Source: Elusimicrobiota bacterium | Lineage (GTDB): Bacteria > Elusimicrobiota > Elusimicrobia > F11 | DNA: 12,307 bases | Reading direction: 5' to 3' | Assembly (NCBI GenBank): GCA_022709485.1 | Contig: JAKLIS010000017.1 | Location: forward strand, 1-12,307 | Shown here: positions 1 through 9,000 of the stretch, in pieces | Position numbering within the stretch: the first letter of the stretch is position 1 | Layout of the letters: each line of letters begins with the position of its first letter | Program-made: the position numbers and the translations under genes | Notes under the pieces: model-generated | Told to the model about the DNA's origin: nothing | What the model saw: only the letters and a program-made list of their open reading frames with translations | The model's database searches: none

Positions 1-3000
1 ACCATTGCCGCCGGGGCGAAATTCATGGGGATAATTGGAATTGAAGGAACAACCATTGAAGCCATCACCGGCGGAAAAGCCCGATTCCAAGAAGTGACCC
101 ATAAAGGATGGCACCTCATTACCAACGAAAGCCCGTCCTTCAAGGTGAAATTGGAGGAAAGGTACGTGACATCAAACATGCGCGGCGGATTTGGTGTTCG
201 GGTATCCGTTGATCCAGTCACGTCTGAAATGAATGGGTTGGCGGAGATTCCTCAGGGTCCCAGAATTGAGGCCGCGCTTCAAAAAGAAATGGCCAGATGG
301 ACATCCGTCGGACGTTTTTCACTTCCCATTGTCAATAACGGGCAATTTCAAATTTACGCTCCGTCCGATGCGGAGTTTCAACAGATGCTGGCCGGAGAAG
401 AGGCCATCCCTGTGGTGGGGGGGAGTTGGCTCGTTAAGATGGCATTTCGAAATGGGAATTTTTATGAGCGGATCTCCAATCAGCAATACCAAGAGATGAA
501 TACGAACCTGCATGTGAGAGAAGGGAATGATGTATTGATCCGGTTTTGCTTGGCCTACAAGATGAAAGACGGGCGAATCACGGCTGTTTACCAAACCCCC
601 GGTGAAGTGAGAAATATTTTGGAGAAGAGAGATCTTGTTTTAGCTTTGAGTAATGGCCAGAAAGTTCGGGCGGAAGATCTTCCTGCCAATTTTGCCTCAT
701 CGGGATTAACAGTTGATAGCCTTATGGATAAAGATGGTTCGATTTACAAGTTGGGGAGCGAAAAGAAACGGCTTGATTTTCTGCTCAACCAGCCCACTCG
801 CCTTGAACAAATTTCACGAGAAAAGGGAAACAGAGTGACTCCGGCTGTTCCTGAAGTGATCGTTAACGGACGCAAAATGCCCTACCATCCCATTTATGAA
901 TGGGAGTTGGCCAATTATCTTGAAGGACTCAGGTTGAGCGGACAACATAAGGCGAGACTTCAGGCGGCGGAAACCCGAATTTACGAGAGATGGAATCCCG
1001 ATCGGCAGCGATTTGAAAAGGTGATCGTGAAGGGAACTTTGCTTCAGAAGATCCAGCAGGCCCTCAAAGAGCAAGTAGAACTTGTTAAGACCCGCCAAAA
1101 TGAAATTCTCAAAATGTCGGGACGCGGAGGGGAAATGGTTGTCCCATACGGACACGAACGAATGCGTCAACAGGTAATTCTGGGGGAGTTGGAAGGCTTG
1201 GGGCTCAATTTTAGAGATCTTCAACAGAAGATAGAGAGGATCAGAAATGCCCCAGATCAAGATAGCCGAGAACAACTCAAGAAGTTTCTTCGAGATCAGA
1301 AAGACATTAGATTGGCCGCCGAAGAACTCTTAAGTGAAATGAATAAGCTGGAGAATTTCGTGGCTTCTAAAGAAATGAAACGGATGGAAAAGCTGGAGGC
1401 CATGCGGAACAAAGGAAAAATTGTGACCCCAGATATGGTTTCCGGGGTTGTCATTCGGCCTTTCGACGCCCTTAACGCAAATCGTTCTGCACTCCAGCGT
1501 CAGGGCAATTACATCGCCGAACTGCAAGGGTTATTGGCCGATCCCAATTTGAGCCCTCGCGAGCGGGATCGCGTTCGGAAGACCATGGATCTGGCGATCA
1601 AGAAAAACAGCTTTATTGACGAGAAGGGCAATGAACATATTGTCATGTCTTCCGTTCGGGAATCTGAGGCTCGGGCGGGAGGGGCGGAGAATTTCTCCCA
1701 TTTGGATCGACAGGTCCTTGAAATGGAAGATCAGCTGAACAAAGGGGGAAAGACCGTCATCCTTTGGAAGTTTAGGAAAGAAGGCGGCCGGATTTTGATG
1801 GATTCAAAGTTCCTTGATCCAGAAAAGTATTTGGCCGATACGCTTCAACGGATCGAAAAACAAACTGACCCTAAAAAGAAAGACGATTTCCGAAAATTTT
1901 ACGACGCGCTTCGTGATCGCAAGTTTATTTCCATGATGAACGGTGGGGGGGAGGGATTACAGATCGCGTTAATTGACGATGCATTCTCAAAAGGCGGAGC
2001 CATTCATATTCAAATTGATCCGGAAAAAGAAATGGGTCAACAAGTCACAGTCACTTTGTCCCCCATGGACGCGGCCCAAAAGGTTTTTTCGGAAAAAGTG
2101 GAAGAATGGAAAGTGGCCTTAAGCCGAGGGGTCCCGCCGGGGCCAGAACGTCAGGGTCTGATTGACAAAATTAAAGATGCCGGGAACGGAAATCTCGTTT
2201 ACAAGGAAAACAATAAGCCAAACGCCAAAATTCATAAATGGATGGCCATTTATTCCGAGCCGGAAGTCATCAGAGCGGAGATGGCCTTGGTGAAGCAATT
2301 GGATCGAGCCACCCATCAGAAAGCCGCCGAACTTGACGGGGCCTATGTCATCGAACTCGATCAAGAGACAAAAAAATCGCGGGATTTGATGGACCCAAAG
2401 GCGGTCGCGGACATCATTGAAAAAATGCACAACAAGAAAGCCGATTTGAAGGCTCGCTATGAAGAGCTGCGCCAGAAAAACGTGGCTGGAGTTGAACTCA
2501 CGGCCGAAGAAAAAGCGAGCCTTTCGCAGCTCGTGGAAGATATGATTGAAATTGAAAAAGACATTTACCGAGAGGGGACGAAGGTATGTTTCATTAAATA
2601 TGGACTCAAACAAAACAGCGAAAATTACGCCCGGCTTTATGAAGAGCATCAAAGAGGCCAAATCCGGGATGGAAATACGACCCGTCAATATGTTCTTTAT
2701 GATGATTTTAAGCAGCCTGTCGCCCATGTTCGAACCGACGGAAAGATTTTCATAACCACCGTTCATAAAATTCTTCCCGGAAGTGATTCAGGAATGACGT
2801 TGGGTGAATTACGGACCTATTCGGGCCGATCCCCTCCCGCTCCCGGGCGCTTGGGAGAATTGGTTAATGTCACCCGTGAATGGGTCGACGCCAAAAAAGA
2901 AGTGAGGGCCCGCATTGTCGGTCTTCTCGATTCCAACAAGGAATTGGAACCGCTTTTTATCACCATTAATGATTTCACCGGTAAATCCGCAAAATCCGGC

Positions 3001-6000
3001 CAGCCATCCAAAAGCCAAACCTACCGCTTTCAAGAGGGCTTAAGTCTCAAAGACTACGAAACCCATCCGAATCTCAAGTTGGATTACTCGAAAATCGTCA
3101 AAATATTACCCAAGGGATCCCTGGTCATTGAACAAGTGACCGCCCACGGGAAGGTATCGCGGGACGAGATTGGCCCCGGGGGCCGGGTGCTGAGAACGTA
3201 TGAAGGAATTTATCGGGAGGATGTCCGCCTCGGCCAGGATCCCTTTTTGGCGCAGAGAATTATTGAACATTCTTATGACGACCCCGGGTATTCCATGATG
3301 AATATCCCTTCAAGCTCCAAGTATATTGATCCCGACACAGGCAAGGTAGTCGGTGAATCCCGGGTTCTCACGCCATTTGATGAATTTCTTCGAACCAAGG
3401 AATTGAAATATTCGAGATGGGATGACATCACAAAAGAAATGGTATGGGAGGTCAAAGATTCCAACGACCAGCTTATCCGAAAATATGCCCTCCGGGTCAA
3501 AAACGGCGCTCACGTTCCCGTCAATGTAACGGTTTTTTATTATTTTTACGACCAGCCCGACAGCTACGGAACTTTTGGGTTGGCGGATGAAGCTTTTACA
3601 TTCCAGACCGACGAGCGCGGATGGATTGATGGGAAATTTAATCCTGAAACTTTTAAAGGCGAATTTAGGGATCTTCCCTATTTTGAATCCACGCAAATCG
3701 TCAAGGTGGAAGGGGAGGGCGTCAATCGGCGCATCATATACCGGGTGAGTCTCCGGGATGAAGCCAATAAAGTGGTTGTTCAATTTCAGGAAGTGACAAG
3801 CCCCGACGGAAACCTCCTTGAAAAATATGTCATTAATGAAACAAATGAAAATAAAGCCGTCCCGAGCGAGGTGACATTAAACGAGTTTGATTCGGACCCG
3901 GATGGCGTCGGTAAATTCAAAATCGCCCGGGAATCCAAAACTTTTAAGATTTTTCACAGCCAAGAGATTTCCGGAGAAATTTTTGACTTGGCCTCCTTGG
4001 ACTTGCCTGCGGGGACCTTGCTCCGCTCCTTTGATGAAAATGGAAATGAATCGGCCATCTTATCCTGGAACGGCTCTGAATATGTAGATAAGAAAACGGG
4101 AGATTTTTTTCCAGCCAATCACTTGGCGAAATTGCCTTTAGATAAAGACGTCTCGAGAATCGTGATTGCGAAAGATAGTGACGTCCTGTTTGAATTTACC
4201 CTGAAGGAGAAATCTAAGTTCGAAAATGTTTTGGCGGATGGCCGGCTCAATTACTTGCGGGAGGAATTTGAATTTTGGGGAACCAAGGGAAAGTTCCGAA
4301 GAGTTCTTAAGAATTCTTTCCGGGACACGCTTTTTGAAGGACAAAAAATCGTCACCTTAAACCTCAAAACAGGAGAATACTCCCTCCAAGCGTTTGATGA
4401 CAAAAAAAGAGTGATTTCGGGCCAGTCTTTTGAAGGCAGGCATCCCACTGTTGTTGAGAGAGGCGAGGGTCCGAAGCTTTCCGAAACCACCTCCCGCCGC
4501 AAGGCGGGCATAATGAAGAATTCAATTCTCCCGGATAGGCCGGCCAGCTTTCAGGTTGTGCTAGATGTTGACTGGTACGTGGGGAATAACAGGCCGCAAT
4601 TTACCGGCGTGGGCGTGTTGCAGGGGACGGGAGAACCTCTTGTTGAGGTGAGAGAGAAGAAGGATAAGTCGGGCTTTTCGCAGCATGAGGTTTCCGTTCA
4701 TTTGTCGGACAGCGCGCCGCTTGATTCAAAAATTGCAAGGCTGGAAGAAGGCCCCAATCGCACATCTATCAAATTGGTTGGAGATAAGGACGTCCAAGAC
4801 ATCTCTGATTCTGATTTTGTTTATTTTTATGTGGATGAAAAAAGCGTTGATTTTAGAGGATCTCCGAAAATAAAGGCTTCTTTCACCGACAATAAAAATA
4901 AAACCGTTACGGTCAGTTCCGATCCTGATGATGAAACGGCAGACTGCCATTTTTGGCTTTCGGAAAGCGGGAATAAACTTAAATTTAAAAATCGAGACGG
5001 TTTAGACGTCGCGACGCTTCAAGTCATCGCTCATTCTCCCTATGCCAACGTGAATCCCGTCATGGCCATTCCTGTTTCGAGTCTCGCTCAATTCATAGAT
5101 GTTCGACAAATGAGGTCGAGCGTTTCTTTGGAAATCAAATCCGCGGGAAATGATCCCAGTCTGGCGCGGATCACTGACGTCTATCGAGTTTCTCGCGGAG
5201 AAGGACAAGCAGGGGTGGCAAGTCTAGCCCAGAACGATTCGTCCTTTTTACTTCCGTTGGAAGATGGAAAAAAAGCCTTCTATGACGGCACCCAGTCCAG
5301 TCAAGAAGGGCGCGCGCTGGCAATTTGGGGACCCAATGACCAGCTCTTGGGAATTCTAAAAGAGTTCTGGGTGCAACCCGAAGGCACCAGCGTCAGATGG
5401 GTTCAATACCGTCTCGACCTATTCGACGCCTCCGGAAAAAATCCCCTGGCCAGCGTGGGATTGCGGGAAGATCCCGATGGAGACTGGGAATTAAATTGGA
5501 ATGACGCGATTCCCTATACCGTTTTAAACCGAGAAAACCAGGTTATTGTTGTTTCAGAACATCCATTCTTTAAGCAGGCGGTGGAAAAATATTATCGCCC
5601 TGATTCCTTGGACCCATCTAAGCCGGAATTGGTTTTGACGGGCGATCTCTCCCAATTGCCATCCATAAATTCAACAGAAGATCATGAAACGCTTTTCCAT
5701 CGATACTACATGAACGTGTCAAATTCGATTTTAAGGGGAGTGGCAAAAACGCTCCACTTGGGCGGCGAAGAAGTTTTGAATCCTATTGAAGAAGACGCAA
5801 CCATGGGTTTGATGACCCCAGAATTAATGGCCGAATCTCAAGAGGCGTTAAACCGGTTGTCCACGGCAGAAAAAAGAGCGCAGATGTTCGGCCAAATGAT
5901 CGATAAGTTAGGAAGTTTGGAGAAACCCGTTGAGGCCGTGCAGGAATTAAAATTCGACGAAATCGTGCCGCCGTTTGCCTGGTGGAAAATATTCAGTGTG

Positions 6001-9000
6001 TCGGGCTTCTTTCTAGTTTTGCTTATTTCATATCCCTTGTTGCTCCATTGGTATGCGGGAGCATCGGGCCGAGTGGTTAATAAATACCAGAGGAAAATTA
6101 GCGCTTTGCTGGAAGCTGAAACCCCTCAAGGCTTTTTGTTCCATACAACCGATGAACAACACACGGCCGCGGACAGACACGCCCGCAATGTCATGAAAGT
6201 TAATTACGGGCTTTACGATTCTGACGGTAAGCCCTTGTATGTTTCCACCGAAGAAGATATCGAAGGGTGGTTTTCAAGACCTTTGTTTGAGTTGTATGTC
6301 CATTCTTACGCGGGTTTTACGCGACTAACCCAAGAAAAAATCGACACTATCAATAAACTTAATTTGACCCAGGATGAAAAAACGAGGCGTATCCAGATTC
6401 TTAACAACGCCTTGGAAAAACAACTGGTTCAATTGGACAAAATGACCCGGGGGGTTCATAAATTTATCGCGGTTGAATTGGGCCGTGGAAACCCCAATGC
6501 CCGATATGTGACCCAGGTCCCCACATTTAAGCGTTCCCTCAAAGAAAAACTCTTGAAAATAGGGGGAAAAACACCCGAGGCCAGAGGAGATGATGATCCG
6601 AAGAAAACAAAAAATCAGATTATGGAAGAATTGGCCCGCCTTTTGGCATTCCACCAGCAAAAACTGAAGATGGGGGCGTTGGAAGACGCTCAAAGGGCTA
6701 GAGAAGGAAATTCCAACCCCAATTCATCATCTTTCCGCCAGGCTTATAATGAAATGTTCATGGCATTGGTAAAAACTGAAAAAGAAAAAGGTGCAGACGG
6801 AAAAGAAACCTTAAAGCCGGCCTACGATACCCGCGGAGAAAGTGAATCTTTAAGTCAAAAAACAAAATATCGATTTAATGAGGAATCGCTGGAAACTTAT
6901 GTTGAGAGAAATCAACTGGCTGAAGTTCCGGCAATCTTCCAATTATTTGGACGGTACACGTTTAAAGTCATCGCCATCATGTGGGGCGCGCTCCTTTTGA
7001 GGGGAGGAGAGTGGACCATCGCCGGGGCTCCGTCCCTTGGGCTCCTCATCTTTTTTATTTCATTTTTTATATTTCTCACTTTTATCATCAACTCCGCTGT
7101 GGAGGCCTGGGCCATTTCCAAAATGTCGCGAACCCATTGGCTTTACGGCCGGTTGCGGGCGGTTCCGCCTCTGTTAGCCGCGGGGGGGATTATTTTTCTT
7201 ATTAATCATGCGACGCTTCTGGGAGGCCCCGCCACCCTGGCCTATTTTATTCTGGGGATTTTGTGCCTTGAAATCTATGGCCTCCTTGTTCTGGGCAATC
7301 GATCCGTTGTCGGGGTTTCCATGTATTACCATTTGAGGCCGCCGGCTTATAAAGGTCCTCGCCGCAACGTCGCCATCCTCAGCCTGACCTATTTTATTTT
7401 CGCGGTTTTGGCCATTTATTTGGCGAGTGTTGTAGTGGCCCCTTGGTTTTTCCAAGTTTATAGTGTGGGGGCGCAGATGAAATTTCTTTTCGCCGGGATA
7501 ACGGTATTTTTGATGTTTGTCCTCCTCCACTATGGTGTCAGTTTGTTGGTGAAGGGAGCTTTCTCAATCTTTGGCTCCACGCACGGGGAAGACCTGAAAA
7601 AAGAATTGATAGAGAAAGTGGCGCCTCCGAAAGAGGGGGAGAAAGAAAATAGAGTGGGGAACGCTTATATCGGCGGTCAGACCCTATCTTCATCGGTGTT
7701 TAAGGCAAAAATCGATGGAAAGTGGAATGAGATTAGCGAGGAAAAAGCGAAGGAATTCAATCAAGACCGCGAAAAGTTGAATCAACATTTAAAAGACTCA
7801 ATTCACGCCATGGTGGGAGCTTTAAATAACCGGTTTGAAAACGCCGCCACGCGTAACGCCATCTTCGATTTCTTCATGGCCATGGTAGATGATGATCGGA
7901 TTCATGGGACCACCCGCGCCCTTATTAAGAGTTGGATCGCGGCCGGAGATGAAGACGCTTTATCAAAATATTTTGAGGAAGGACTCCTCTTTCTTAGAGG
8001 GGCTGAATGGAATGCCGGTTGCACTCTCTGGGATTTTAGCCAAATGTACCATCCGAATATGCGTGAAGGCCTGCAAATCCGGCATGATGTAAATGGCGAA
8101 GCCCTTACGGAAGAACAAATGGCCATTATGGAGCACATTTGGCACATTCAGTCGGCTCTCATTCAAACCGGTGGGTTTAATATCACTCAATCGAGTATGG
8201 ATGTGGCTTTAAGTTTTGTGCGCATCGCTATTACGGGCAGAGAAAAAGGCCTTTCAAATAAATTGTCATTTTTTCTCATAAGCAATTTGATGTCAGATTT
8301 TAAAAAAGCCACTTTCCCGAATAAAGAAACCTTATTTTATGGAACTGAAATGGGGCAAAGGGTCAAGCTCTGCCAATTATTGAAATATCTTTCTCCCGGG
8401 GTCGATGCCCGAGTGGGACGGGTGGTGACCGTTCAAGGGAGTAAAGCGTCGGCCGCCCTTTGGCTTTCAATGGATCCGGTCATGAACAGGACCATCGGCC
8501 AGTTTGTCTGGTGGGATCAAAATACCTCCGTCATTGACACCGAACTTTATTGGAGAGATCAGTTTAGAATGTGGAATACCCCTGAATTAATGGCGCTCAT
8601 ATCGGACCGGACCGTGGGAGGGCGGGAACAGCCCTTTTTAGATTCCATTGAATTTACCGGGGAGGGGGGAGCGAGGCAGGGGTATGCCGGGGGCATGACA
8701 GCGACGGGCACCGGCTGGGGGAACACCACTCGAAACATTTTCTGGGAGACACTTGAAATAACCGGCAGACCCACGGCGAACATGAAAAACTTCCATTCGG
8801 ATGGGAAGCCGGAACGGCCGGGAGAGGTTTTAAAAAGGATGTACATGCAAGTGATGAACCGGCTGTTTGGATCTTCTCCGACGCCCCCCGCCAGCACGCG
8901 AATCAGTGAAGATTTGGCTTTGGTCGTCAATTTAATGAAAGACGCCATTTATTTACTCGGATTTGGAAGCGGGTGGGTGGGAATCAGAACTCCCGTCGTG

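Larger units (their letters stand above)
1..5979 (+). other. Extracytoplasmic arm of the giant protein (residues 1 to ~1985 plus upstream)
   Basis: About 1,985 residues without any membrane-spanning stretch precede the first helix. The last part is acidic (many Glu/Asp around 1920-1980), whereas the flank after the helix is basic, which places this arm outside the cytoplasm. It alternates helical, Lys/Glu-rich blocks with beta-rich blocks containing many turn signals (Asp-Gly, Asn-Gly, Asp-Pro-Asp). Only three cysteines occur (residues 175, 855, 1641), so disulfide-stabilised domains are unlikely. I recognise no named domain, catalytic signature or sortase/dockerin-type signal. Possible roles are cell-surface adhesion, binding the exported polymer, or contact with another cell; none is shown by the sequence. 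Confidence 0.6.

Noticed and set aside
25..27. ATG at 25 as the true start of the giant gene
   Set aside because: The frame is open to base 1, no clear ribosome site precedes it, and no signal peptide follows although the next ~1,985 residues are predicted to be exported.
400..430. Possible frameshift at the G-rich run near 415-423
   Set aside because: The long frame continues smoothly through it with plausible protein sequence on both sides, so no frameshift is needed.
2119..2766. 215-codon open frame on the minus strand
   Set aside because: It lies wholly antisense to the giant gene, is Phe/His/Leu-rich as expected from the complement of Lys/Glu-rich codons, and has no recognisable motif or ribosome site.
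7174..7530. 118-codon minus-strand open frame opposite the first membrane cluster
   Set aside because: Its Lys/Gln/Asn/Arg-rich content is what the complement of hydrophobic codons gives; no independent coding evidence.
8521..8574. QFRMW (residues 2846-2850) as the QxxRW motif of GT2 enzymes
   Set aside because: Spacing is Q-x-R-x-W, not Q-x-x-R-W, and it lies before the Ser-Glu-Asp motif, the wrong order.
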